Shown here in pieces: positions 53,269-62,851 of a stretch of 64,000 nt of DNA. Below the pieces are notes generated by a model, which did no database searches, was not told where the DNA came from, and saw only the letters and a program-made list of their open reading frames with translations. The position numbers and the translations under genes were made by a program. Source of the stretch: Pararhizobium capsulatum DSM 1112 (lineage in GTDB: Bacteria > Pseudomonadota > Alphaproteobacteria > Rhizobiales > Rhizobiaceae); contig NZ_JAUSVF010000001.1 in the NCBI RefSeq assembly GCF_030814475.1, positions 3,416,001-3,480,000 of the forward strand. The letters are read 5' to 3'. Positions within the stretch are counted from its first letter, which is position 1. Every line of letters begins with the position of its first letter.

Positions 53269-56072
53269 GCTTCCTGTCGCTCTTTTTCGCCAATCCGATG
53301 ATGCTTGCGGCGCTTGTCGCGCTACCCGCAATCTGGTGGCTCCTGCGCCTGACGCCGCCGAAGCCGGTGACCGAGGCCTTCCCGCCGCTGCGCATTCTTG
53401 CAAGCGTGCTGAAGCGCGAGGAAACGCCGTCGAAAAGCCCGTGGTGGCTGACGTTGCTGCGTATGCTGATGGCCGCCGCCGTCATCCTCGCCATCGCCGA
53501 TCCGGTTCTCAATCCCCGCGCGAATACGCTGTCCGGTAGTGGCCCTCTCGTTCTCTTCATCGACAATGGTTGGGCGACTGCTCCGGACTGGGAGCGTCGG
53601 GTCAACACGATCGATGCCCTGCTGTCCGATGCCGAAAGCCGCGATGTTCCCGTCTCCGTGGTCTTCACCGCTGACCGTGAACAGAACGCCGTACCAATAT
53701 CCCCGGCCGAGGCCCGCAACCGCCTTGCCGCCGCCGCACCCCAACCGCTGACGCCTGACAGGAAAGCCGCCTTCGCAGCACTTTCGGCAGCATTAAAGGG
53801 CTCCGCGCCCGGAACTGTCGCCTTCCTTTCGGATGGCGTCGCGTCCGGCGAAAACGACGTGATGGCTGATCTCGCCTCGCTCGCGCCTGCCGAGTTGCGG
53901 CTCATTGGCGGCAATCCCGAAGCCGTCGCCATCACCGCGTCCACCAACGAAGCGGATGCCATGTCCATATCCGTCAGTCGCCTTGATACGGCGGGCGCAC
54001 GCGTTTTGCCGTTGACGGCCTATGATATCAGAGGACGCGCCATTTCCAGCGGAACCGTGTCCTTCAATGGTGGCGAGGCGACAGCGAAGGGCTCCATCGC
54101 TGCCCCGTTCGAACTGCGCAACGATTTCTCCCGCATTGGTATCGACGGTCAGGCAACGGCGGGCGGAACGTTCCTGCTTGACGACGGCTTCCGCCGCAGG
54201 CGCGTGGCGCTGCTGAGCGGTGAAGCCCGCGACCAGTCGCAGCCACTGCTCTCGCCGCTCTATTATATAAACCGGGCGCTGGCGCCCTATGCCGATCTCG
54301 TTCAGCCCAACGAAGCCGATCTGGCCGTGGCCATTCCCGAGCTTCTGTCGCAAAAACCGTCCATGCTGATCATGGCCGACATCGGCCGCCTGCCGGAAGA
54401 AACATACGCACCGCTTGGCAAGTGGATCGACAACGGTGGCACGCTGATCCGCTTTGCCGGCCCGCGCCTTGCCGCAGCCCCGGCAGATGATCCGCTGGTG
54501 CCGGTGACGCTGCGCCAGGGCGAGCGCGCGCTTGGCGGCGCGCTGTCCTGGTCCGAGCCGCAACCGCTTGCCGACTACCCCGCCCTCAGCCCGTTCGCCG
54601 GCATGCCCAAGCCGGAAGGCATCCTCGTCAAGCGTCAGGTTCTCGCCGAACCGACGGCGGATCTCTCCTCGCGCACCTGGGCAAGCCTTGCCGATGGGAC
54701 GCCGTTGGTGACCACCAAGACCCAGGGCACGGGCCGCATCATCCTGTTCCATGTCAGCGCCGAAGCGACATGGTCGAACCTGCCGATCTCCGGCGCCTTC
54801 GTGGAAATGCTGCGACGAAGCGTGCAACTGTCTCGCAGCGGCGGTGTCGCAAGTGAAGGCGCGCCGAGCGGCCAGACACTGGCGCCCTACCGCTTGCTCA
54901 ATGCCAATGGCGTTCTTGTCGGCGAGACGGCGCGTGCCCGTCCACTTGAGCCGAAGGCAGGTGCCGTTCCCGTCTCCGACGCGGAACATCCGCCGGGGCT
55001 CTATGGCTCCGAAGAAGGCTTCACGGCCGTCAACCTGCTTCCCGCCGGTGCAGAGCTGAAACCGATCAACACGGAAGGCTTGACTGTCGCCTATACCAGC
55101 GAGCCTTTACTCGGCGCGGAAACCGTCTCGTTCAAGCCAGCGCTGTTCACGATAGCGCTCGTGCTTGCGTTTATCGATACGCTCGTCGTGCTGTTCATGG
55201 CCGGGACCTTTGCCCGCATCCGCCTGTCGCGCGCCGCGACCGCAGCGGTTTTCTTAGCTGCCGCAACGGTGGCCACAATGTTGCCGGACGCCTCTCGCGC
55301 CGATGATAGCAAGCCGGGCGACGACGTGATCCTTCAACGGCTGGACAAGACGCATCTCGCCTATGTCGTCACCGGTGAAGCCGAGGTCGATCGCATTTCC
55401 GAGCGTGGCCTGGCCGGCCTCACGGATTTCCTCACCTATCGCACGACGCTGGAGCCCGGCCCGCCGGTCGGCCTCGACATATCCAACGACGAGCTTTCCT
55501 TCTATTCGCTCATTTACTGGCCGATATCAGCCAATGCCCCGATGCCGAGTACGCAGGCGATCAGCCGGGTGGATGCCTATATGCGCGCTGGTGGCACGGT
55601 GCTCTTCGATACACGCGACCAGTTCAATTCATTGAGCGGCGGCGCGGCAGCCAGTCCCAACGGCGAGCGGCTGCAGGCGATCCTCGCTGACCTTGACATT
55701 CCACCGCTCGAACCCGTGCCGACCGACAATGTGCTGACGAAATCCTTCTACCTGCTGTCAAGCTTCCCCGGCCGCTACGCCGGAAGCCCGCTCTGGATCG
55801 AAGCCCATCCGGACAGCACCGCTGCAGATGCAGGCCGCCCGGCCCGCACAGGCGATGGCGTTTCGCCAATCATGATCACGGGCAACGACCTCGCCGGGGC
55901 ATGGGCCATCGACGGCAACGGCGCGCCGCTGCTGCCGACCGTTCCGCCTGACGAAATGCAGCGCGAATATGCCTATCGCGCCGGGGTCAACATCATGATG
56001 TACATGCTCACCGGCAACTACAAGGCAGACCAGGTTCACATCCCGGCGCTGCTCGAACGGCTTGGGCAATAG
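53265..56072 (+). CDS. BatA-N and DUF4159 membrane protein
   Basis: 935 residues. The N-terminal BatA/aerotolerance-regulator region has two membrane helices (about 8-25, 61-80). A von Willebrand-like domain follows, but its MIDAS position reads DNGWAT, lacking the DxSxS metal motif. The middle has a signal-like stretch and a helix at about residue 625-645, then a membrane segment and a C-terminal DUF4159 domain (LTDFLTYRTTLEPGPPVGLD; SRVDAYMRAGGTVLFDTRDQ). Likely a membrane partner of the MoxR-DUF58 pair; cellular role unknown. Confidence 0.88.
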   Translation: MSFLSLFFANPMMLAALVALPAIWWLLRLTPPKPVTEAFPPLRILASVLKREETPSKSPWWLTLLRMLMAAAVILAIADPVLNPRANTLSGSGPLVLFIDNGWATAPDWERRVNTIDALLSDAESRDVPVSVVFTADREQNAVPISPAEARNRLAAAAPQPLTPDRKAAFAALSAALKGSAPGTVAFLSDGVASGENDVMADLASLAPAELRLIGGNPEAVAITASTNEADAMSISVSRLDTAGARVLPLTAYDIRGRAISSGTVSFNGGEATAKGSIAAPFELRNDFSRIGIDGQATAGGTFLLDDGFRRRRVALLSGEARDQSQPLLSPLYYINRALAPYADLVQPNEADLAVAIPELLSQKPSMLIMADIGRLPEETYAPLGKWIDNGGTLIRFAGPRLAAAPADDPLVPVTLRQGERALGGALSWSEPQPLADYPALSPFAGMPKPEGILVKRQVLAEPTADLSSRTWASLADGTPLVTTKTQGTGRIILFHVSAEATWSNLPISGAFVEMLRRSVQLSRSGGVASEGAPSGQTLAPYRLLNANGVLVGETARARPLEPKAGAVPVSDAEHPPGLYGSEEGFTAVNLLPAGAELKPINTEGLTVAYTSEPLLGAETVSFKPALFTIALVLAFIDTLVVLFMAGTFARIRLSRAATAAVFLAAATVATMLPDASRADDSKPGDDVILQRLDKTHLAYVVTGEAEVDRISERGLAGLTDFLTYRTTLEPGPPVGLDISNDELSFYSLIYWPISANAPMPSTQAISRVDAYMRAGGTVLFDTRDQFNSLSGGAAASPNGERLQAILADLDIPPLEPVPTDNVLTKSFYLLSSFPGRYAGSPLWIEAHPDSTAADAGRPARTGDGVSPIMITGNDLAGAWAIDGNGAPLLPTVPPDEMQREYAYRAGVNIMMYMLTGNYKADQVHIPALLERLGQ

Positions 56073-56081
56073 GAGACGACC

Positions 56082-58151
56082 ATGACGATCTCCTTCTCCC
56101 CCCTCCTGCCCTGGATCGTGATCGGCGCATTTGCTGTCCTGGCGCTGCTGCTATCCGGGGTCAGCCTGTGGCGCGGCATTCGTGGCGCGGTACTGCGCAG
56201 CTTTGCGCTCGCAGCCCTGGTGCTTGCAATTGCCAATCCGGTGTTCTTCCAGGAAGAGCGCGAGCCGCTCTCCACGGTCGTCGCCGTCGTCGTCGATCGC
56301 AGTCAGAGCCAGGATTATGCCGGGCGACGCGAGACGACCGATGCAGCGCTCGCCGAACTCAAGGCGCGACTTGCCAAATTCCCGCAGATAGAACCGCGCA
56401 TCGTCGAGGCCGCCGATGACGCCGACACCGAGGCCCCGGCCACCAGACTCTTTGGCGCGCTTTCGACCGCGCTTGCCGATGTGCCGCCCGCCCGCGTTGG
56501 CGGTGCCATCTTCATCACCGACGGCCAGATTCACGACATCCCCGATGTCAACCAGCCGCTTGGTTTCGATGCCCCCGTGCACGGGTTGATCACCGGCAAG
56601 GCCGACGAGTTCGATCGTCGCATCGAGATCCGCAGCGGCCCGCGTTTCGGCATTGTCGGCGAAGAACAGACCGTGACGTTCCGGGTTATTGACGACGGCG
56701 CGGCACCCGGCGGCACCGCCGAGGTATCGATCAGCCTCAACGGAAACCCGCTGGCGACAGAACGGGCGGAGCCGGGAATGGACATTCCCTTCTCCTTCAA
56801 GGTTCCACGCGGTGGCAGCAATATCCTAGAGTTCGCGGTTGCGTCCGTTGCCGGCGAGGTCACGGACACGAACAACCGCGCCGTCCATGTGCTGGATGGC
56901 ATCCGGGAAAATCTGCGCGTCCTGCTTGTCTCCGGCGAGCCCCATGCCGGCGAGCGCGCCTGGCGCAACCTGCTGAAGTCAGACGCCGCCGTCGATCTCG
57001 TGCACTTCACCATTTTGCGGCCACCGGAAAAACAGGACGGAACCCCGATCAACGAGCTGTCGCTGATCGCCTTCCCGACTCGCGAACTGTTCGTCGACAA
57101 GATCAACGAATTCGACCTAATCATCTTCGACCGCTACCAGCATCGCGGCGTGCTGCCGATCCTCTATTACGACAATATCGCGCAATATGTCGAAAACGGC
57201 GGTGCGCTGCTGATCGCGGCAGGCCCCGAGCATGCGGGCGACGACTCGATCGCGACGACGCCACTTTCTGCCGTGCTGCCTGCGTCACCCACAGGCTACA
57301 TGAATGAAAAGGCCTTTTATCCGCGCCTGTCGGAAGAAGGCCGCAAGCATCCGGTCACGCGCGGCCTGGAAGGCGCCGATTCCGAGCCGCCGCATTGGGG
57401 TCGGTGGTTCCGTACAGTCGATGTCAATCGCCCGCTCGGCCAGACGGTGATGGAGGCCGCGGATGGCAAGCCGCTGCTCGTGCTGAACCGCGTCGGCAAG
57501 GGGCGCGTCGCCATGCTGCTCTCGGATCAGGGCTGGCTCTGGTCGCGCGGCTTCGAGGGTGGCGGCCCAAGCGTGTCGCTTTATCGCCGCACCGCCCATT
57601 GGCTGATGCAGGAGCCGGCGCTGGAAGAAGAGGCGCTCACGGCGCGTGCCAGCGGCCGCTCGCTGGAAATCTCGCGCCAGACAATCAAGGGCGATCCCGG
57701 CCCGGCAAAGCTTGCCTATCCCTCTGGCCGACAAGAAGATTTGGCCCTGACCGAAGCCGGTCCCGGCCTCTACAAGGCAACCGTCCAGACGTCCGAGACC
57801 GGCTTGTTCGAAGTGACCAACGGCGATCTCTCGACCCTCGTCCATGTCGGCGCCGTCGATGCACCGGAATTCAAGGCGACGATCTCGACAGAGGAAACGC
57901 TGAAACCGTGGGCGGAAAAGACCAAGGGCCTCGTGCGCCGGGTGGCCGACGCGAGCGGCGCCCTCGACATGCCGCCGCTTCTGCCTGTGCGCGGCGCGGT
58001 CCGTGTCGCCGACGACAATCGCCTGTCGCTGCGCATGACGGATGAAACGGTGCTGAAAGGCATCAACTCGCTGCCGCTCTTTGCCGGCTTCCTCGGCCTT
58101 GGCCTGCTGCTTCTGGCGCTTTCGGCGACCTGGCACCGCGAAGGGCGTTGA
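56082..58151 (+). CDS. Membrane protein with von Willebrand and amidotransferase-like domains
   Basis: 689 residues: two N-terminal helices (about 8-27 and 36-56), a von Willebrand domain with intact MIDAS-like DRSQS (VAVVVDRSQSQDYAG), an Ig-like part, and a class I glutamine-amidotransferase-like domain (LLIAAGPEHAGDDSIATTPL) without an obvious catalytic Cys. A final helix near 660-680 ends the protein. GGAGAC lies before ATG 56082. Fourth gene of the MoxR operon. Confidence 0.88.
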   Translation: MTISFSPLLPWIVIGAFAVLALLLSGVSLWRGIRGAVLRSFALAALVLAIANPVFFQEEREPLSTVVAVVVDRSQSQDYAGRRETTDAALAELKARLAKFPQIEPRIVEAADDADTEAPATRLFGALSTALADVPPARVGGAIFITDGQIHDIPDVNQPLGFDAPVHGLITGKADEFDRRIEIRSGPRFGIVGEEQTVTFRVIDDGAAPGGTAEVSISLNGNPLATERAEPGMDIPFSFKVPRGGSNILEFAVASVAGEVTDTNNRAVHVLDGIRENLRVLLVSGEPHAGERAWRNLLKSDAAVDLVHFTILRPPEKQDGTPINELSLIAFPTRELFVDKINEFDLIIFDRYQHRGVLPILYYDNIAQYVENGGALLIAAGPEHAGDDSIATTPLSAVLPASPTGYMNEKAFYPRLSEEGRKHPVTRGLEGADSEPPHWGRWFRTVDVNRPLGQTVMEAADGKPLLVLNRVGKGRVAMLLSDQGWLWSRGFEGGGPSVSLYRRTAHWLMQEPALEEEALTARASGRSLEISRQTIKGDPGPAKLAYPSGRQEDLALTEAGPGLYKATVQTSETGLFEVTNGDLSTLVHVGAVDAPEFKATISTEETLKPWAEKTKGLVRRVADASGALDMPPLLPVRGAVRVADDNRLSLRMTDETVLKGINSLPLFAGFLGLGLLLLALSATWHREGR

Positions 58152-58172
58152 TGCGTCATCGGGCAGCGGCGA

Positions 58173-58679
58173 TCATCTCCGCCAGCCGATAACACCCTTC
58201 AGCCGAGCATGGACATCCCCCACCATGGGGACGACGAGGACACGCGCGGGATCAACCGGGCCTGGGAATTCCAGTGCCGCGTATGCGACCCTCTCGAAAC
58301 CGAGAGGCTGGTAATACGGCGGATCGCCAACGAGGATCACGCCCTCAGAGCCCTTCCGCCGCGCAGCTTCCACAGCGATCCGCACGAGTTCGCGGCCGAT
58401 GCCCCGGTTCTTGTGGGAGGGTCGAACGGCAAGCGGGCCGAGCAGATGGCCGTTGACCGAACCGGCCAGAACCGGCGTCATCCGCACCGAGGCGATTGTC
58501 TCGCCATCATCGGCGCAGACAAAGGAAAGCGAAAGGTCGTGCGGCCCCTGCTCGCGGATACGGGCAGCAGCCCTGACGAACCGGCCGGGGCCGAATGCTT
58601 CTTCGTTGATGATTTCGATGGCAGCGTCGTGCGACGCATCTTCCGTCAGATAGACGAGATCGTGCTTTTTCATGAACAT
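58173..58679 (-). CDS. GNAT family N-acetyltransferase (YhbS-like)
   Basis: 168 residues (ATG 58679 or 58673; no clear ribosome binding site). Acetyl-CoA loop HKNRGIGRELVRIAVE at residue 90 onward, LLGPLAVRPS before it, and PPYYQPLGFERV in the C-terminal part, typical of YhbS-like enzymes. Convergent with the MoxR operon end. Substrate unknown. Confidence 0.85.
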   Translation of the reverse strand: MFMKKHDLVYLTEDASHDAAIEIINEEAFGPGRFVRAAARIREQGPHDLSLSFVCADDGETIASVRMTPVLAGSVNGHLLGPLAVRPSHKNRGIGRELVRIAVEAARRKGSEGVILVGDPPYYQPLGFERVAYAALEFPGPVDPARVLVVPMVGDVHARLKGVIGWRR

Positions 58680-58947
58680 GAGGAAACCGGATATGCGAGA
58701 CGTGTAAGGGTGATAGCGCGCCTGTCGGCGTTGAGCATCAGCGTCGTCGCGGGTTTCCTGGGAAGTACATCGACGAGAATTCCGAGTTGTTCAAAAAGAC
58801 TGATTGGCCCGATAGCAGAAAAATTCCCGCCGTCAAAGCCAAAAACGCACTGTTCATCATCCAGCGGCTAGCGGATGCGATTTTGTCCGCTATCTATTGC
58901 CTCAAGAGCACGGGACAAAAGCTGCCCGAGGCCAAGGAGATGAGAAC

Positions 58948-59931
58948 ATGGGCATGCTGGTCGATGGCATATGGAAGGACGTCTGGTACGATACCAAGGA
59001 AACCAAGGGACATTTCAAGCGCGCGCAATCGCAGTTTCGCAACTGGGTGACATCAGATGGTTCCGCCGGTTCGAGCGGCGAAGGCGGTTTCAAGGCGGAA
59101 GCGGACCGCTACCATCTCTATGTGTCGCTCGCCTGCCCCTGGGCGCATCGCACCCTGATCTTCCGCAAGCTGAAGAAACTTGAAGGCCTGATCTCGGTTT
59201 CCATCGTCGATCCGCTGATGCTGTCGAATGGCTGGGAGTTCAAGAACGAAATCGGCGGCACCGTGGATCACCTCTTCGGTTCAGAAGCGCTGTGGCAGGT
59301 CTATGTGAAGGCCGACCCGACCTATTCCGGGCGCGTTACCGTGCCGGTGCTGTGGGACAAGAAGAGCAACCGGATGGTTTCCAACGAAAGCTCCGAAATC
59401 ATTCGCATGTTCAACACAGCCTTCGACGGGTTGACCGGCTCTAACCTCGACGTCTACCCCGAAGATCTGCGCGAAGAGATCGATACCCTGAACAGCCGCA
59501 TCTATGACGCCGTCAACAACGGCGTCTACAAGGCAGGGTTTGCAACGACCCAGGAAGCCTATGAGGAAAACGTCACGGTGCTCTTCGAGGCGCTGAACGA
59601 ATTGGAAGACCGGCTTTCGACCCGCCGCTACCTGACCGGCGACCGGGTCACCGAAGCTGACTGGCGGCTTTTCACGACGCTTGTGCGCTTCGATCCCGTC
59701 TATGTCGGACACTTCAAGTGCAACATCCGCCGCGTTGCCGATTACCCGAACCTGCAGAATTATCTGCGCGACCTCTATCAGGTCGACGGCGTTGCCGAGA
59801 CGGTCAATATGCGCCACATCAAGCAGCACTATTACCGCAGCCACACGACGATCAACCCCACCGGTGTCGTCCCCGTCGGCCCACTGCTCGATCTCGACGC
59901 GCCACATGGTCGCGAAAAGATCGGCGGCTGA
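58948..59931 (+). CDS. yqjG: Glutathionyl-hydroquinone reductase (YqjG/ECM4 type)
   Basis: 327 residues from ATG 58948 (AAGGAG nine bases upstream). Xi-class glutathione transferase: catalytic Cys in VSLACPWAHRTLIFRKLKKL, C-terminal helical domain from about residue 165. It reduces glutathionyl-hydroquinones, in the catabolism of chlorinated or plant quinones. Stands alone; stops next to the convergent NUDIX gene with zero gap. Confidence 0.93.
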   Translation: MGMLVDGIWKDVWYDTKETKGHFKRAQSQFRNWVTSDGSAGSSGEGGFKAEADRYHLYVSLACPWAHRTLIFRKLKKLEGLISVSIVDPLMLSNGWEFKNEIGGTVDHLFGSEALWQVYVKADPTYSGRVTVPVLWDKKSNRMVSNESSEIIRMFNTAFDGLTGSNLDVYPEDLREEIDTLNSRIYDAVNNGVYKAGFATTQEAYEENVTVLFEALNELEDRLSTRRYLTGDRVTEADWRLFTTLVRFDPVYVGHFKCNIRRVADYPNLQNYLRDLYQVDGVAETVNMRHIKQHYYRSHTTINPTGVVPVGPLLDLDAPHGREKIGG

Positions 59932-60420
59932 TCACCAGACGTCGGCGAAAGGCGCCTTGCCGGAAAGCTCGGCAAGGCGGCGAAGCGTGGCAGGTGTGGT
60001 CTCGGCAGGCAGATCATTCAGCGCGAAAAATCCCGCCTCCCGGATTTCGTAGTCGGCGCGCTTCGGTTCGGCCTGCACGACGTTGAGACAACGATAGAAG
60101 ATGACGTGGTCTCGGCGGCTGGTCAGGCGGTTGTGATAGACGTGGACGAGTTCAGGAGGATCGCCAAGAACGAGGTTCCCCTCCTCCCGCAATTCCTTCG
60201 CCAGCGCCTCCCCTGCTGTCTCGTCCCGTTCGATGCCGCCGCCCGGCATAAGCCAGCCAGGGACATAGGACTGACGCACAAGGAAAACGCGCCCTTCCGC
60301 ATCAAAGCAGGCCGCGCGAACCCCCATCGTCATGCCCCGAGCGCAGGCGAAATAACTATGAATCGCGCGGGTAAAGAGCCTTGCTCTCCAATTTCGCATC
60401 TCCGGCGGAATTTCGCTCAT
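59932..60420 (-). CDS. NUDIX hydrolase
   Basis: 162 residues. NUDIX box GGGIERDETAGEALAKELRE, then EGN: the pattern G-x5-E-x7-R-E-x2-E-E-G is intact. N-terminus with SYFACARGMTMGVRAACFD, a type often seen in Rhizobiaceae NUDIX proteins. Substrate unknown. Confidence 0.9.
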   Translation of the reverse strand: MSEIPPEMRNWRARLFTRAIHSYFACARGMTMGVRAACFDAEGRVFLVRQSYVPGWLMPGGGIERDETAGEALAKELREEGNLVLGDPPELVHVYHNRLTSRRDHVIFYRCLNVVQAEPKRADYEIREAGFFALNDLPAETTPATLRRLAELSGKAPFADVW

Positions 60421-60510
60421 CGCGGCCGGTCTCCTTACTGTGAACAGGCAAATGCCGAATATCCCTGGCGAATGATTCCCCTTTCCCGGAATATGCGCTA
60501 GTTACCCAAT

Positions 60511-61413
60511 ATGTTTAAATTCGCGCATATTTCAGACATTCATTTGGGCCCTCTGCCTGATCTCTCGTTTCGCGAACTCGCCTCCAAGCGGATCACCGGC
60601 TTCGTCAACTGGCACCGCAATCGCCGCAATCATCTCGTCGGCAACACACTGAACCTGCTGATGGACGAGATCGAGCGCATCGATCCCGATCACCTCGCCA
60701 TTACCGGCGATCTGGTCAACCTCGCATCATCTCGCGAAATCGAAATCATGACCGCGTGGCTGCACGAAGCCGGTGAGCCTGAAAACATCTCCGTGATACC
60801 AGGCAACCATGATGCCTATGTTCCAGGGGCTTATGAGAAAACGACCAAAGCCTGGTACCCCTATATGCGCGCCGACAAGGGGCCGCAGGAATGGGATGAC
60901 GATTTCCACTGCTATCCTTACATGCGCGTACGAGGGCCCATTGCAATCATTGGCTGCTCAACGGCGGTTGCTACGCCCCCCTTTGCCGCCTCCGGCTACT
61001 TCGGCCAGCGACAGGCCCGCGAAACGGTCAACCTCCTGAAAGCAGCCGGCGACGCCGGGCTTTTCCGAGTGGTGATGATCCATCATCCGCCGATCCGCGG
61101 TGCAACCCCAATGCACAAGCGCATGCTCGGCATCCGTCGCTTTGCCGCGACGATTTCATCCGGCGGCGCCGAACTCGTGCTCCATGGCCACACGCATCTT
61201 AACACGGTTCATTGGCTGAAGGGGCAAACCAATCCTGTCCCGGTTGTCAGCATCGCATCGGCCTCGCAAGGACAAGGCGGAAAGAAACCACCGGCTGCAT
61301 TCAATCTGTTTTCGATCACCGGCGAGCCAGGAAGCTGGAACCTGCTGAGGGAACGCTTCGAGCTTACCCTGGATGGCCGCTCCGTTACCCTTGCGGAGAC
61401 GACACGTTTCTGA
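60511..61413 (+). CDS. Calcineurin-like metallophosphoesterase
   Basis: 300 residues. All five blocks of the metallophosphoesterase fold: FAHISDIHLG, ITGDLVNLA, IPGNHDAYV, MIHHPPIRG and HGHTHLNT. The CpdA/ phosphodiesterase-like type acts on cyclic or other phosphodiesters; substrate unknown. Monocistronic as far as seen. Confidence 0.92.
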   Translation: MFKFAHISDIHLGPLPDLSFRELASKRITGFVNWHRNRRNHLVGNTLNLLMDEIERIDPDHLAITGDLVNLASSREIEIMTAWLHEAGEPENISVIPGNHDAYVPGAYEKTTKAWYPYMRADKGPQEWDDDFHCYPYMRVRGPIAIIGCSTAVATPPFAASGYFGQRQARETVNLLKAAGDAGLFRVVMIHHPPIRGATPMHKRMLGIRRFAATISSGGAELVLHGHTHLNTVHWLKGQTNPVPVVSIASASQGQGGKKPPAAFNLFSITGEPGSWNLLRERFELTLDGRSVTLAETTRF

Positions 61414-61551
61414 AAACCGCTCTCGCCAAAAAAGCAAAAGACGCTATCCTGTGAAATAAATGGAGCGGCTTGACCGTCCCTGCATAACCGGACAACGGCG
61501 CTTGGCGTTGCCTCGCCTCGAACCGGCAGATGTTCAAAATGGAGATGCACA

Positions 61552-62100
61552 ATGTTTGCCCGTAATTTTGCACTGATAAGCCTGTTCCTCGCAAGCTCCG
61601 CCCTCGGTCTTTCCAGCGTTTACGCGGCGGGAGAGGACACCACGGCGCCGCCGGAAAAAACCAAGACCACGAGCCAATGCAAGGACGGCAAGGTCTGGAA
61701 TGAAGCCAAAAAGGAATGCGCCAACGCCAAGAAGAGCGGCCTGGACGACGACACCCTGTTCAAGGCGGCCCGCGAACTTGCCTATGACGGCCAGTACGAG
61801 AACTCATTGAAAGTGCTTGATGCGGTGAGCGACCAAAACAGCGCCCGCATCCTGAACTATCGCGGCTACTCGAACCGCAAGGCCGGACGCATGGAACTCG
61901 GCATGCAGTATTACCGCAAGGCGATCCAGGCGGACGAAAACTACATCCTCGCGCGCTCTTATATGGGGCAGGCCTTGGTTCAGCAGGGCAAGATCGAGGA
62001 AGCCAAGGTACAGCTGATCGAGATCCGCGACCGCGGCGGCGAAAAGACATGGGCCTACCAGGCGCTGCTTGAGACGCTCGGCGGCGTGCGCCAGTACTAA
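61552..62100 (+). CDS. Periplasmic TPR protein
   Basis: 182 residues. Signal peptide (FALISLFLASSALGLSSVYA), a short Cys-containing linker (SQCKDGKVWNEAKKECANAK) and about three TPR repeats (NYRGYSNRKAGRMELGMQYY, ILARSYMGQALVQQGKIEEA). A scaffold for protein contacts in the periplasm; role unknown. Confidence 0.88.
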   Translation: MFARNFALISLFLASSALGLSSVYAAGEDTTAPPEKTKTTSQCKDGKVWNEAKKECANAKKSGLDDDTLFKAARELAYDGQYENSLKVLDAVSDQNSARILNYRGYSNRKAGRMELGMQYYRKAIQADENYILARSYMGQALVQQGKIEEAKVQLIEIRDRGGEKTWAYQALLETLGGVRQY

Positions 62101-62329
62101 GGTTTCGCGGCCCGCAATCGGCCGCATGTCATTTCAATATCGGGATTTTCGCGGCGATGCCCTGTCCAACGGACACGTGGCCATGTCGCGGGATCCCGAT
62201 AGCAGTAAAATTATGGGGTCTCAGGCATTGGGCGGCTTGCGGATCATCGACCAAGTGTTTCATATCAACGAACGTAAAATCGATCGGGGCGAATAAGAAC
62301 CCGACAGGAAACGTTTCATTGGAAGTGCA

Positions 62330-62848
62330 ATGCGCCCAGCGCCGGATTCAAGCGAATTTCGACGGGACTTGGTCAGCCTGCTGCCCAAGTTGCGCCGCTT
62401 TGCGCTGACATTGACGCGCAATGCCGCCGACGCAGACGATCTGGTTCAGGAAGTCTGCGAAAGAGCGATCTCTCGCAACCATCTCTGGAACGGTGAAGGA
62501 CGGCTTGAAAGCTGGATCTATGCAATGACGCGCAACCTCTGGGTCGATGAAATCAGAAAATGCAAGGTTCGCGCCGGTAGCGGTACGGTCAACGCCCAGG
62601 ACCAGAACGAACTTTCGATCGACGCTGCCGGTGAAAAGGCCGTCTATGTCAACCAGCTACACAAGCTCATCCTCTCTATGCCGGAAGGTCTTGCCAGCGT
62701 CTTCGTCCTCGTCAACGTCGAGGGCCATAGCTACAAGGACGCCGCCGAGATTCTGAAAATTCCGATCGGCACCGTGATGAGCCGGCTCTCGACGGCACGG
62801 CTGCGGCTTGCAGCCATGATCACGGAAACATCCGAAAGGAGGGCTTGA
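62330..62848 (+). CDS. ECF-type RNA polymerase sigma factor
   Basis: 172 residues. Region 2 (RFALTLTRNAADADDLVQEV and SWIYAMTRNLWVDEIRK) and region 4 (SVFVLVNVEGHSYKDAAEIL and PIGTVMSRLSTARLRLA). Stands 3 bases before the anti-sigma-like gene. No clear consensus promoter was found upstream, although a GAAACGTTTC palindrome lies at 62307-62316. Confidence 0.93.
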   Translation: MRPAPDSSEFRRDLVSLLPKLRRFALTLTRNAADADDLVQEVCERAISRNHLWNGEGRLESWIYAMTRNLWVDEIRKCKVRAGSGTVNAQDQNELSIDAAGEKAVYVNQLHKLILSMPEGLASVFVLVNVEGHSYKDAAEILKIPIGTVMSRLSTARLRLAAMITETSERRA

Positions 62849-62851
62849 AGG

